From positions 1 to 32,294 of the forward strand of contig JBKBXU010000006.1 of NCBI GenBank assembly GCA_046313675.1: a stretch of DNA of 32,294 nucleotides. Direction: 5' to 3'. Positions 9,801 through 16,684 of the stretch are shown here, in pieces (within the stretch, counting starts at the first letter, position 1; every line of letters begins with the position of its first letter). The stretch comes from JBKBXU01 sp046313675 (GTDB taxonomy: Bacteria; Bacteroidota; Bacteroidia; Cytophagales; Cytophagaceae). Made by a program: the position numbers and the translations under genes. Under the pieces are notes generated by a model that searched no databases, was not told where the DNA came from, and saw only the letters and a list, made by a program, of their open reading frames with translations.

Positions 9801-10917
9801 TATTGAAACCTGTTCTACCGCACATCCTGAATGGAGTGGTGCCTGGTTAACAGTTTCAGCAGCCTGTGAAGAAGATTTTATTCGTTTTGAAATTCATAAT
9901 ACAGGCACAGGAAATATGGATGACCATGCCAAGGTTAGAATTTTCCAAAATGAAACAATCGTTTATGAAAACACTATATTATTGGAAGCAGGTGCAAGCG
10001 AAGCAATAGAAATAGAAGCCGTAGAAGGGCCGTTGAGAATTGAAGCTGAGCAGGTGCCATTCGCTCCTTCTCCAAGAAAAACCACTATAACAATAACGGA
10101 TTGCCTGGTTACAGATATAGACAGCAGCTCTTTAGGAATTTTCACCCTGGACAATTTAAGATATGGATATGATGAGCAACTTGTCACAATTGTAGGAAGC
10201 TATGATCCGAATGAAATTACTGTTTCGCCAAAAGGCTGGGGACCTGAGGGGAATGTAGTACTTAGAGATGTGGTTTTCACCTACACCATTCATTTTCAAA
10301 ATACAGGAAACGACACTGCCTTTGTGGTACGACTGATAGATACATTACCGGCAGGTCTTGACATATCAAGCCTTGAGTTCCTGGATGCTTCACATGATTT
10401 TCATTTTGAACAATCTGGTGAAAACTCTGAAACGTTGAAATGGACTTTCAATAATATATTGCTGGTAGACAGTACGACCAATGAAGAAAAAAGCCATGGC
10501 CACGTGAAGTTCAGGATTAAGCCGAAAACAGATTTAGCAATAGGGACAGAAATTAAAAATCAGGTGGATATCTATTTTGACTTTAACTTGCCTATACGTA
10601 CAAATACAGTACTAAATACCATCCAGCATGAATACCCTTATAACACAAGTGCCGTAGTAGTAAGAGAGCAGGATATAAATAGTACCCTGGCACCATCTGG
10701 CGGTTCCATGTCATTTCACCCAAACCCTGTTCAGGATGAGCTTTATCTGCATAGGGACTTCAACAAAGTAGAAGTTACAGATGCTCAGGGACAGATAATC
10801 TTTTCTTCCACCGACGCAACACGAACCATCTCAACACATTACTGGAAATCCGGCATGTATCTTCTCATACTTCATTCCAATGAAAATGTAGAGACGCATA
10901 AGATCTTGAAATTCTAA
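6886..10917 (+). CDS. Large beta-helix (choice-of-anchor Q type) T9SS cargo protein
   Basis: The 1343-residue product has a signal peptide (about 1-19). A right-handed parallel beta-helix follows (about 30-760). Its coils pair an I.N..F..N ladder with G.FY or GGAFY segments at a period near 33 residues. It ends in the choice-of-anchor Q signature around NPRIQGNSIDVGAVES. Residues about 765-830 form an SdrD/CNA-B-like domain (GTVYYDKDGNCEKDEE). Residues about 1100-1245 match the DUF7619-type domain (VGSYDPNEITVSPKG, then FQNTGNDTAF). The last 75 or so residues are a T9SS sorting domain (FHPNPVQDELYLH). The fold is shared by polysaccharide lyases and adhesins, but no catalytic set was recognised, so an adhesin or surface role is inference. 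A small exported protein follows 31 bases downstream. Confidence 0.9.
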   Translation: MRRLLFFLLIQPIFFNLNAQKIIYVDADQTNTPDGISWSTAFTDLQSAINFADEGDQIWIKSGSYSPGTERTATYEITKAIKIYGGFAGTEVSPEERNLELNKTLLDGEIGDPENSEDNIYHLLTTNETIDYLFIDGLVFQNAFTNESEEEEEENTGGAIKSKADSLIIENCEFINNQAQFSGGAIHCEASYAKVDNSFFKGNSSPRTGSILMSCINGYLEVTNSRFTEAEQIQHNIHADSCDMKVSNCIFYNQNSIGTGMISNFSRNNFTNISDCIYENNENVSFAYILGSIDIENIVIRNNEVGGQGMFLMGEFINIKNVHYENNISSQAGAFYFATQGRGKVNISKSKFIESTGGSNGIFYFHGSKLTLDSLEFRNISSGSQATCFYAVGDTLNINETSFKDISGGSSGIFYSYITETMITNSIFEDCQSNSQAGTFTSSTGALTITNTDYIRNKTANGSTGTFMAYGNFLKINNCNFIENSASNQYGCFYADSDSIIIENSNFIDNRAGNNGAAFAYFPEKGIKIKNCNFIGNELANHWSYGGAIFGWTQNDLIIEDCTFKNNVAGNGAAVYCSGNVLIFRSEFIGNTSTSPTSQGGAFYASGDLTCIGNVFYRNKAFEGGAIYKRSSDDLSNLLINNTFIENSSFDNRSGALYYPEDSYVTLTNNLIWNNGDSSIYFTNNIGNVSNNQNVSDDGQWLPSAEYSVELMENFMPAASSAMVDYGLNPDLDIDYSTDIYGNPRIQGNSIDVGAVESPFLQEYVTLAGTVYYDKDGNCEKDEETKGIRGVRIVANPGEFFTQTGTNGNYTFKLKPDTYTLTQEITQNRDLINPVCPAENLYSNIVLDEPGKVVSGFDFYNDMPDCDRLDVEILAATKRNCFSSSTRLTVTNLSGVRSDAQVLKLNYPSGFGILDSNPIIESIDVEDATMTYTIPELNSLEKYIINIQDSVLCDPSAQNLGTTHLIKAEIDGIETCSTAHPEWSGAWLTVSAACEEDFIRFEIHNTGTGNMDDHAKVRIFQNETIVYENTILLEAGASEAIEIEAVEGPLRIEAEQVPFAPSPRKTTITITDCLVTDIDSSSLGIFTLDNLRYGYDEQLVTIVGSYDPNEITVSPKGWGPEGNVVLRDVVFTYTIHFQNTGNDTAFVVRLIDTLPAGLDISSLEFLDASHDFHFEQSGENSETLKWTFNNILLVDSTTNEEKSHGHVKFRIKPKTDLAIGTEIKNQVDIYFDFNLPIRTNTVLNTIQHEYPYNTSAVVVREQDINSTLAPSGGSMSFHPNPVQDELYLHRDFNKVEVTDAQGQIIFSSTDATRTISTHYWKSGMYLLILHSNENVETHKILKF

Positions 10918-10948
10918 CAGGAAACGCTCAAGACTTAGTATATAAAAG

Positions 10949-11224
10949 ATGTGTTTTAAAAATGGCATAGGCATTATACTCATTTGGTTACTCTTAAACC
11001 CAATTAGTTTAAAAGCCCAAGTTGCTATAGAATATGGAGGAAATGTAAATTACTATAATTCAAAAATCAATGATTATCATTTCCGTTTCCGTCAGGGAGG
11101 GGCAAGCGAATATGAATATCCCTTTGTACAAAACTTTAATCCTAATGATCCCAGATTAGCCCCATACAGTCACAGACATTTCTTACTAATACTAAAGATT
11201 GCTTTTGGAATTCAGTTTGGTTAA
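10949..11224 (+). CDS. Small exported protein of unknown function
   Basis: The 91-residue product begins with a strong signal peptide (hydrophobic about residues 6-20, cut near SLKAQ). The mature part is about 67 residues, rich in Tyr, Asn and Arg. It ends in alternating hydrophobic residues (LLILKIAFGIQFG) that look like the last strand of an outer-membrane beta-barrel. It may be a truncated barrel or a small periplasmic protein. The start lies 31 bases after the beta-helix gene on the same strand, so the two are probably co-transcribed. The family is not recognised. The convergent gene at 11243 ends 18 bases away with no hairpin between. Confidence 0.6.
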   Translation: MCFKNGIGIILIWLLLNPISLKAQVAIEYGGNVNYYNSKINDYHFRFRQGGASEYEYPFVQNFNPNDPRLAPYSHRHFLLILKIAFGIQFG

Positions 11225-11242
11225 GTGTCCATCTAAACCTAA

Positions 11243-12136
11243 TCAATTTTTCAACAAAACAGTCCGAAATACCTGATCTAAAACATACATCTTTACTACA
11301 TAAACACCCGGCATATAGCCTGACAAATCTATTTCATCCTTTGTTGTCACTTTAAGTAAAGATCCAAGACTGTTGTATATCTCTATTCTCTCATAATCAA
11401 GATCTGTTTTGATCCTGGCAACATCTTCTGTCGGATTGGGGAATATCAGTATTTCCGAATCCTTCAATTTGTCTTCTACAGAGCTTATCAGCCTGTAATC
11501 ACACGAATAATCTACAAAATGGATTTCCAGTTCATCTTCAACATAGCACCTCATTGGCATTCCGGCTTCCGGTATTACAACACCTCTAGGAGTAAACCAA
11601 TCAAGACCGCCAGCTTTGTCCATATACCATTCTGATATCCAGTTGAAGTGATCCAAATCAAATAACCTATACTTTTTTAATTCTTGTTCATTAAAAACTT
11701 CAACAGCTACAGAATCCACAACTACACGGAAAGTTGATCTTGAGGAAATAGACGAATATTTATACGGAATATGTAGGGTAAGGGTATCTCCTTTGGAAGC
11801 ATTAAAAATATATAAGCGGTCATATTTATGATCAATGGGATTATATAAAAAAACAGTATCCTCAATCTGCGTTACAAAATATGGCTCCCAATCCTCAACC
11901 GAACCATTGTATTTAAAATATTGCCGAGTGATTTTTTTAGCTGTTCGTTCAAGTATGATGGTATCTTTCACACTTTCATAAAGTGCATATTCAGAGTTTG
12001 GAGGAGCCATACCATCACCGTGCAAACTATAATACCATTTTGCACCTATGGGAGCAAAATCCTGAGCACAAGAAATATTTATAGAAATAGCAAAAACTGC
12101 AACTATGAGTACTTGTCTCTTTAATTTTTCCATCAT
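11243..12136 (-). CDS. Secreted protein with T9SS sorting domain
   Basis: The product has 297 residues from the ATG at 12136; a second ATG follows at once at 12133, and one lies 15 bases upstream. The signal peptide has a Lys/Arg n-region, a hydrophobic core and a cut near ISCAQ. The middle part (about 25-215) resembles uncharacterised Bacteroidota secreted proteins that begin FAPIGAKWYYS, with no catalytic motif that I recognise. The last 75 residues are a type A T9SS domain: ILIFPNPTEDVARIK, then IEIYNSLGSLLK, MPGVYVVKM, and a basic end LLKN. It is predicted to be surface-attached or released. It stands alone and converges on the beta-helix operon. Confidence 0.8.
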   Translation of the reverse strand: MMEKLKRQVLIVAVFAISINISCAQDFAPIGAKWYYSLHGDGMAPPNSEYALYESVKDTIILERTAKKITRQYFKYNGSVEDWEPYFVTQIEDTVFLYNPIDHKYDRLYIFNASKGDTLTLHIPYKYSSISSRSTFRVVVDSVAVEVFNEQELKKYRLFDLDHFNWISEWYMDKAGGLDWFTPRGVVIPEAGMPMRCYVEDELEIHFVDYSCDYRLISSVEDKLKDSEILIFPNPTEDVARIKTDLDYERIEIYNSLGSLLKVTTKDEIDLSGYMPGVYVVKMYVLDQVFRTVLLKN

Positions 12137-12194
12137 AACTATAAATGGCAAATTAATTTGTAAAAATTAAAAGAATTTGGAGTATTCTAATATT

Positions 12195-12345
12195 GAAAAA
12201 CCGCTATCCCGACATTAGCTTTAGTGCTACAGTCAAGTTTTTGACAGAAAAGGCAAATAAAACAACCAAAGCATCGCTAAGCCCTGAGTGGCCCACTCGC
12301 TTAGCGGAGGTGTGGCCGCAAGGGTTTGAGCTTGGAGCGCCCCAA
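12195..12345. repeat. GC-rich intergenic block with strong hairpin, probable dispersed repeat
   Basis: Between the T9SS cargo gene and hemB the base composition rises sharply against the AT-rich flanks, from about 12270 to 12345. It contains a perfect 8-bp stem CGCTAAGC (12275-12282) with GCTTAGCG (12299-12306). Inside it a second stem GAGTGG/CCACTC (12286-12298) is offset by a CCT bulge. Open minus-strand frames cross the block into hemB, but they lack any protein-like pattern. I judge it a structured repeat or a small RNA. The exact borders are estimates. Confidence 0.5.
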
Positions 12346-12348
12346 AAC

Positions 12349-13317
12349 TTATTTCTGTAATGCCGCAAATTCTTTGGCAAAGTAGGTAAGAATGATTTTC
12401 GCCCCGGCACGTTTCATGCTCAACAAGCACTCCTGCATAGCCTTGTCATTATCCAGCCAGCCGTTTTTTGCCGCCGCTTTGATCATGGCATATTCGCCGC
12501 TTACGTTGTAGGCAGCAATAGGAAGTTCGAATTCATCGTAAAGGGTTTTGATAATATCCAGGTAAGCCAGTGCAGGTTTTACCATTAGAAAATCCGCCCC
12601 TTCAATCACATCCAACTCCCCTTCGGTCAGTGCTTCTGCCTGGTTGGCCGGATCCATCTGGTAGGTTTTCTTGTCTCCTGCTTTGGGGGCAGAATTGAGG
12701 GCATCGCGGAAAGGCCCGTAGAAAGCACTGGCATATTTGGCGGTATAGGACATTATGGAAACATCGGTAAATCCTTCGTCATCCAATAGTTCACGGATAT
12801 ACCCCACGCGCCCGTCCATCATATCGGAAGGGCCAAGGATATCAGCACCGGCCCTTGCCTGGGCAAGCGCCATTTTCCCAAGTATGTTTAATGTCTCATC
12901 ATTGAGAATTTTTCCATTTTCCACCAATCCATCGTGGCCATCGCTGCTGTAAGGATCCATGGCCACATCGGTCATAATGCAGGCCTCAGGAAAATTCTGC
13001 TTCACGTCCTTAATTGCCCGCAAATAAAAATTACGATCGCTGTAGCTGATTTTGGCATACTTGTCTTTCAGGGATTCTTCTACCTGAGGGAAAAGAACAA
13101 AGGTTTTGAGGCCAAGCTTCATACATACTTCTACTTCCTTCATAAGAAGGTCAACAGAATAACGGTGAATGCCCGGCATGGAAGAAATTTCTGTCTGCTT
13201 GTTTGACCCATCGGTAATAAACAATGGATAAATAAGGTCATTTACAGTAACCTCATGCTCTCTTACTAAAGAGCGAACAACTTCTGATTTTCTGTTTCTT
13301 CTCGGCCTTCTAAGCAT
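12349..13317 (-). CDS. hemB: Delta-aminolevulinic acid dehydratase (porphobilinogen synthase)
   Basis: HemB condenses two 5-aminolevulinate molecules to porphobilinogen, the second common step of haem synthesis, in the cytoplasm. The 322-residue product has both active-site lysines: one in SYTAKYASAFYGPFRDA and the Schiff-base one in LMVKPALAYLDII. The N-terminus RRPRRNRKSEVVRSLVREH is the family start, so the ATG at 13317 is preferred over one three codons upstream. The metal loop reads DVAMDPYSSDGHDG, where the zinc enzymes have three Cys; here they are Ala, Asp and Asp. This points to a magnesium-type enzyme. The gene lies 73 bases after the rocD stop on the same strand, but the pair has no known metabolic link. 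Confidence 0.97.
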   Translation of the reverse strand: MLRRPRRNRKSEVVRSLVREHEVTVNDLIYPLFITDGSNKQTEISSMPGIHRYSVDLLMKEVEVCMKLGLKTFVLFPQVEESLKDKYAKISYSDRNFYLRAIKDVKQNFPEACIMTDVAMDPYSSDGHDGLVENGKILNDETLNILGKMALAQARAGADILGPSDMMDGRVGYIRELLDDEGFTDVSIMSYTAKYASAFYGPFRDALNSAPKAGDKKTYQMDPANQAEALTEGELDVIEGADFLMVKPALAYLDIIKTLYDEFELPIAAYNVSGEYAMIKAAAKNGWLDNDKAMQECLLSMKRAGAKIILTYFAKEFAALQK

Positions 13318-13390
13318 AAAATGCACTTAATATGATTTACAATACCATCATCTAAAATGTACGACTGACCAAATCCAACGAACTAAAAGC

Positions 13391-13421
13391 CATGGTCTAC
13401 GGACTATTGACCATCGACCAT
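13391..13421. repeat. Short degenerate GGTC/GACC intergenic repeat
   Basis: The stretch between rocD and hemB has alternating GGTC, GACC and ACTATTG units. It forms an inverted repeat ATGGTC...GACCAT and touches the rocD stop codon. Strings of this style are, from memory, common between genes in Bacteroidota; no comparison could be run. Confidence 0.4.
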
Positions 13422-14638
13422 TAGTATTCCATCATCACCTTCTCAATAATGTCGCAGCACTCTTCCATCTGTTCGGCAGTAATAACAAGTGGAGGAGCAA
13501 ACCGGATAATGTCACCATGTGTAGGCTTAGCCAACAATCCGTTTTCTTTTAATGAAACGCATACATCCCAGGCTGTTTTGCCGCCTTTTTCCTTAATAAC
13601 AACCGCATTTAATAAGCCTTTTCCACGAACTTTTGTTACATATTCGCACTTATCTTTAAGCTGATTCATACGACTTCTGAACAATTCGCCAAGCTTTGCC
13701 GCATTTTCTATCAAGCCTTCTTCTTTTATTACTTTCAATGATTCTTCTGCCACGGCACAGGCCATAGGATTTCCTCCAAATGTAGAACCATGTTCTCCCG
13801 GCTTGATGGTAAGCATGATTTCATCGTTGGTCAGCACAGCAGATACAGGATAAGTACCCCCTGAAAGCGCTTTACCTAAAATAAGCATATCCGGATGAAT
13901 ACCTTCATAATCCGAAGCCAGCATTTTATCTGTCCTTCCGATTCCGGTTTGAATTTCATCCACAATCATTATCACATTATGCTTTTTACACAGCTCCTGT
14001 GCTTTTTTAAGATATCCGTCGGCAGGTACATAAACACCTGCTTCGCCCTGAATAGGCTCTACCAGAAATCCACAAACATTGGAATCTTGCAAGGCTGTAT
14101 CTAATGCCTCTACATCATCATAAGGTATTATCTTAAAGCCCGACAGAAAAGGGCCAAAGTTCTTCCTAGCCACATCGTCGGTAGAGGCAGATATTATAGC
14201 TGTAGTACGTCCGTGGAAGTTCCGCTCAACGGCTACTATCACCGCTTTGTCAGTCGGAATTCCTTTTTTAGTATAGCCCCATTTTCTGGCAAGCTTTATT
14301 GCAGATTCCACCCCTTCAGCTCCCGAGTTCATCATAAGGACTTTTTCATACCCAAAAGTTTCTGCGATAAATTTTTCACACTCGCCAAGTCGGCTGTTAT
14401 AAAAAGCCCTGGAAGTAAGGGTAAGTGTTTTCGCCTGCTCGATAAGGGCATTTACAATTTTTGGATGGCAATGACCCTGGTTAACAGCACTGTAAGCCGA
14501 AAGAAAATCATAATAATGCTTTCCGTCAACATCCCACAGATGTACGCCCTCTCCCTTTGCAAGCACTACCGGCAAGGGATGATAATTATGGGCGCCATAC
14601 TTATCTTCGAGTTCCATTGCTTTTTGAGATGCATTCAT
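13421..14638 (-). CDS. rocD: Ornithine--oxo-acid aminotransferase
   Basis: This PLP enzyme transfers the delta-amino group of ornithine to 2-oxoglutarate, giving glutamate semialdehyde and glutamate, in arginine/ornithine breakdown and proline synthesis. The 405-residue product shows NYHPLPVVLAKGEGV and DFLSAYSAVNQGHCHP at the N-terminus. It also has the PLP-phosphate motif MNSGAEGVESAIKLAR, the cofactor-binding Asp in IMIVDEIQTGIGR, the PLP-binding Lys in LILGKALSGG, and GSTFGGNPMACAVA. All match OAT rather than acetylornithine aminotransferase, as does the Tyr in FLSAYSAV. The ATG at 14638 fits the family; another lies four codons upstream. It is divergent from the DUF5522 gene. Confidence 0.95.
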   Translation of the reverse strand: MNASQKAMELEDKYGAHNYHPLPVVLAKGEGVHLWDVDGKHYYDFLSAYSAVNQGHCHPKIVNALIEQAKTLTLTSRAFYNSRLGECEKFIAETFGYEKVLMMNSGAEGVESAIKLARKWGYTKKGIPTDKAVIVAVERNFHGRTTAIISASTDDVARKNFGPFLSGFKIIPYDDVEALDTALQDSNVCGFLVEPIQGEAGVYVPADGYLKKAQELCKKHNVIMIVDEIQTGIGRTDKMLASDYEGIHPDMLILGKALSGGTYPVSAVLTNDEIMLTIKPGEHGSTFGGNPMACAVAEESLKVIKEEGLIENAAKLGELFRSRMNQLKDKCEYVTKVRGKGLLNAVVIKEKGGKTAWDVCVSLKENGLLAKPTHGDIIRFAPPLVITAEQMEECCDIIEKVMMEY

Positions 14639-14778
14639 TGTATTAACCATAACAGTAGTATATTTACGAGCTTAAAATTGAAACTATTTTTATTTCAATA
14701 GCGTTGCAAGTTAGCAAATAAAAATCATTTTAATTTTACCCGAAACAGGAAAAATAGGATGTACCTAGTAATAAATGG

Positions 14779-14949
14779 GTGAAAAATAAAAAGGAAAATA
14801 CCGCTTCATCAAAAAAAGAAAGGACTGAAGAGGGCGATTATTATTTTACTGAGGCAGGCCTTATGGTGTTTACAGCCAATTACCTTAATAAAAGGGGATA
14901 TTGCTGCAAAAACGGGTGTCGGCACTGCCCTTACGGATTTACAAAATAA
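14779..14949 (+). CDS. DUF5522 small cysteine-rich protein
   Basis: A 56-residue protein, below common length cut-offs, read from a GTG at 14779. No ATG is available in frame upstream, because a TAG closes the frame at 14755. It carries the DUF5522 signature: DYYFTEAGLMVFTANYLNKR, followed by GYCCKNGCRHCPYGF, with Cys at 42, 43, 47 and 50 and His 49. The spacing suggests a metal or iron-sulfur site, which is inference. The N-terminal 15 residues are Lys/Glu-rich and poorly conserved in such proteins. Function is unknown. It lies 78 bases before rpmB, but the rpmB promoter starts after its stop, so it is probably a separate unit. Confidence 0.83.
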   Translation: MKNKKENTASSKKERTEEGDYYFTEAGLMVFTANYLNKRGYCCKNGCRHCPYGFTK

Positions 14950-14962
14950 TTTTCGAAATAAT

Positions 14963-14993
14963 TTTGTGTTTGTGCAAATTATTCTGATATTTG
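14963..14993 (+). promoter_or_regulatory. Promoter of the rpmB-rpmG-bL38 operon
   Basis: TTTG (14963-14966), 19 bases, then GATATTTG (14986-14993). This matches the Bacteroidota -33 TTTG / -7 TAnnTTTG pattern with one mismatch and the ideal spacing. A start near 15000 would give a leader of about 28 bases before the rpmB ATG. A second exact -7 box, TAATTTTG, overlaps at 14959-14966. Confidence 0.6.
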
Positions 14994-15027
14994 CAACCCA
15001 ATTATCTAAAATTAAAGAGAAAAAACA

Positions 15028-15264
15028 ATGGCAAGGGTTTGTGACATTACAGGCAAAAAGACTCAGGTTGGAAATAAAGTTTCTCACGCCAACAATAAAA
15101 CCTTGAGAAAATTCTACCCTAACCTGCATAAAAAAAGGTTTTATATCCCTGAGGAAGACAGATGGATAACCCTTAAGGTTTCATCTTCTGCTTTAAAGAC
15201 CATCAACAAGAAGGGAATTACTGCAGTCTTGAAAGATGCAAGAAAAAAAGGGATGAACGTTTAA
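15028..15264 (+). CDS. rpmB: 50S ribosomal protein L28 (bL28)
   Basis: The 78-residue product matches bL28 from end to end. It starts ARVCDITGKKTQVGNKVSHA, continues NNKTLRKFYPNLHKKRF, and ends with a basic tail KDARKKGMNV. Only one Cys remains, so it is the zinc-free form. It is first of three small ribosomal genes, with rpmG 28 bases downstream, behind a well-matched promoter. Confidence 0.97.
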   Translation: MARVCDITGKKTQVGNKVSHANNKTLRKFYPNLHKKRFYIPEEDRWITLKVSSSALKTINKKGITAVLKDARKKGMNV

Positions 15265-15292
15265 GAATTAACTGATTTATAATATTTGAGTC

Positions 15293-15475
15293 ATGGCTAA
15301 GAAAGGTAACAGAGTTCAGGTAATACTTGAATGTACTGAACATAAAAACAGCGGTATGGCAGGCACAAGCAGGCACATTACCACTAAAAACAGAAAAAAC
15401 ACAACTGAAAGGTTAGAGTTGAAGAAATACAACGCTGTCCTTAAGAAATATACTATTCATAAAGAAATTAAATAA
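15293..15475 (+). CDS. rpmG: 50S ribosomal protein L33 (bL33)
   Basis: The 60-residue product has the bL33 pattern: RVQVILECTEHKNSG, then RHITTKNRKNTTERLELKKY and a C-terminal YTIHKEIK. It has one Cys instead of the four of zinc-ribbon forms. The order rpmB-rpmG is standard, and the next gene starts only two bases after its stop. Confidence 0.96.
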   Translation: MAKKGNRVQVILECTEHKNSGMAGTSRHITTKNRKNTTERLELKKYNAVLKKYTIHKEIK

Positions 15476-15477
15476 TT

Positions 15478-15633
15478 ATGGCTAAGAAAGTAGTTGCTAC
15501 GCTGAAAAAAGTTGATCCGGGAAAAGGATTCGCTAAAGTAATTAAAGCTGTAAAATCAGAGAAAACAGGTGCATACACTTTCAGAGAAGAAATTGTACCT
15601 CTTGACCTTGTTCAGGATACTTTGAAAAAATAA
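15478..15633 (+). CDS. DUF4295 protein, probable ribosomal protein bL38
   Basis: A 51-residue basic protein, too short for usual ORF cut-offs, beginning MAKKVVATLKKVDPGKGFAK and ending VPLDLVQDTLKK. This is the DUF4295 pattern found almost only in Bacteroidota directly after rpmG. A ribosomal protein bL38 was described in the Flavobacterium johnsoniae 70S structure. I recall that it is this family, but cannot verify the identity here. The two-base gap to rpmG and the terminator 25 bases downstream make it the last gene of the operon. Confidence 0.88.
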   Translation: MAKKVVATLKKVDPGKGFAKVIKAVKSEKTGAYTFREEIVPLDLVQDTLKK

Positions 15634-15657
15634 ACAATTTTCATACATCATGATTTT

Positions 15658-15683
15658 AAAAGTCCCTTTATGGGACTTTTTTT
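15658..15683 (+). terminator. Rho-independent terminator after bL38
   Basis: A 9-bp stem AAAAGTCCC / GGGACTTTT with loop TTTAT is followed by a run of T. It ends the ribosomal operon and lies inside the long upstream frame of ftsY, so the ftsY start must be downstream. Confidence 0.88.
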
Positions 15684-15730
15684 ATTATATTTATATCAAA
15701 ATTTTAGAGGGAATAAATCTTTTTCGCAGG

Positions 15731-16684
15731 ATGGCAATGTTCGATTTTTTTTCAAAGGAAAACAAGGATAGCCTTGACAAGGGGCTGGAAAAAACAAAAG
15801 ACAGTTTTTTCTCCAGAATGAACAAGGCGTTGGTAGGGAAATCTACCGTAGATGAGGATGTTCTGGATGAGCTTGAAGAAATTCTTGTTACTTCAGATGT
15901 GGGAGTCAAGACAACCATAAAAATTATCCAACGAATTGAAGAGCGTGTTGCCAAAGATCCTTACGTGAGTACCTCTGAATTAAATGCCATTCTAAGAGAT
16001 GAGATCGCTAAACTCCTTTCAGAAAATCAGAGTGGAGACCAAAGAGATTATGAACTGCCTAAAGTAGAAGGACCCTATGTAATCCTGATTGTAGGTGTAA
16101 ACGGTGTAGGAAAGACAACCACCATAGGAAAACTTGCAGCCCAGTTTCACAAAAGGGGCAAGAAAGTGGTATTAGGTGCAGCCGACACCTTCCGGGCTGC
16201 TGCTGTTGATCAGTTAAAATTATGGGGCGAAAGGGTAGGTGTGCCTGTAATAGACCACGGCATGAATACAGATCCCGCCTCCGTTGCTTTTGATGCAGTA
16301 AAAAAAGCAGTGGACATGAAAGCCGACCTGGTACTGATTGACACCGCGGGAAGATTGCATAATAAGGTAAACCTGATGAATGAGCTGTCAAAAATGAAAC
16401 GCGTCATTCAAAAGTTTATTCCGGAAGCTCCTCATGAAGTTATGTTGGTACTGGATGGAAGTACCGGGCAAAATGCCGTTAACCAGGCGCGGGAATTTAC
16501 CAAAGCAACAGAAGTAACTACACTTGCCATTACCAAGCTTGACGGCACAGCCAAAGGTGGCGTGGTAATCGGAATATCAGATGAATTTAAAATCCCTGTA
16601 AAATACATAGGGGTTGGAGAAAAAATAGATGACCTTCAAGTGTTTAATAAACATGAATTTGTTGACTCGCTCTTTAAGAAATAA
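15731..16684 (+). CDS. ftsY: Signal recognition particle receptor FtsY
   Basis: FtsY is the membrane-associated SRP-receptor GTPase that docks ribosome-SRP complexes at SecYEG. The 317-residue product has a short N-terminus without the long acidic A domain, then an NG core. Visible motifs are the P-loop GVNGVGKTTTIGKLA (about 120), the insertion DTFRAAAVDQLKLW, DTAGRLHNKVNLMNEL, TKLDGTAKGG and the C-terminal GVGEKIDDLQVF. The frame is open from 15650, but that stretch holds a terminator and encodes a non-conserved hydrophobic peptide. I therefore start at the ATG at 15731; the one at 15737 is equally possible. It overlaps the lipoprotein gene downstream, which suggests one transcript with rimO. 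Confidence 0.96.
   Translation: MAMFDFFSKENKDSLDKGLEKTKDSFFSRMNKALVGKSTVDEDVLDELEEILVTSDVGVKTTIKIIQRIEERVAKDPYVSTSELNAILRDEIAKLLSENQSGDQRDYELPKVEGPYVILIVGVNGVGKTTTIGKLAAQFHKRGKKVVLGAADTFRAAAVDQLKLWGERVGVPVIDHGMNTDPASVAFDAVKKAVDMKADLVLIDTAGRLHNKVNLMNELSKMKRVIQKFIPEAPHEVMLVLDGSTGQNAVNQAREFTKATEVTTLAITKLDGTAKGGVVIGISDEFKIPVKYIGVGEKIDDLQVFNKHEFVDSLFKK

Noticed and set aside
12204..12430. Two overlapping minus-strand frames of 65 and 68 codons
   Set aside because: They read through the GC-rich hairpin block into the end of hemB in other frames and show no family pattern.
14809..15129. Minus-strand frame of 106 codons
   Set aside because: Antisense to DUF5522 and rpmB, both of which are clear.
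15650..15730. N-terminal extension of ftsY
   Set aside because: Contains the terminator of the upstream operon and encodes a stretch not found in FtsY.
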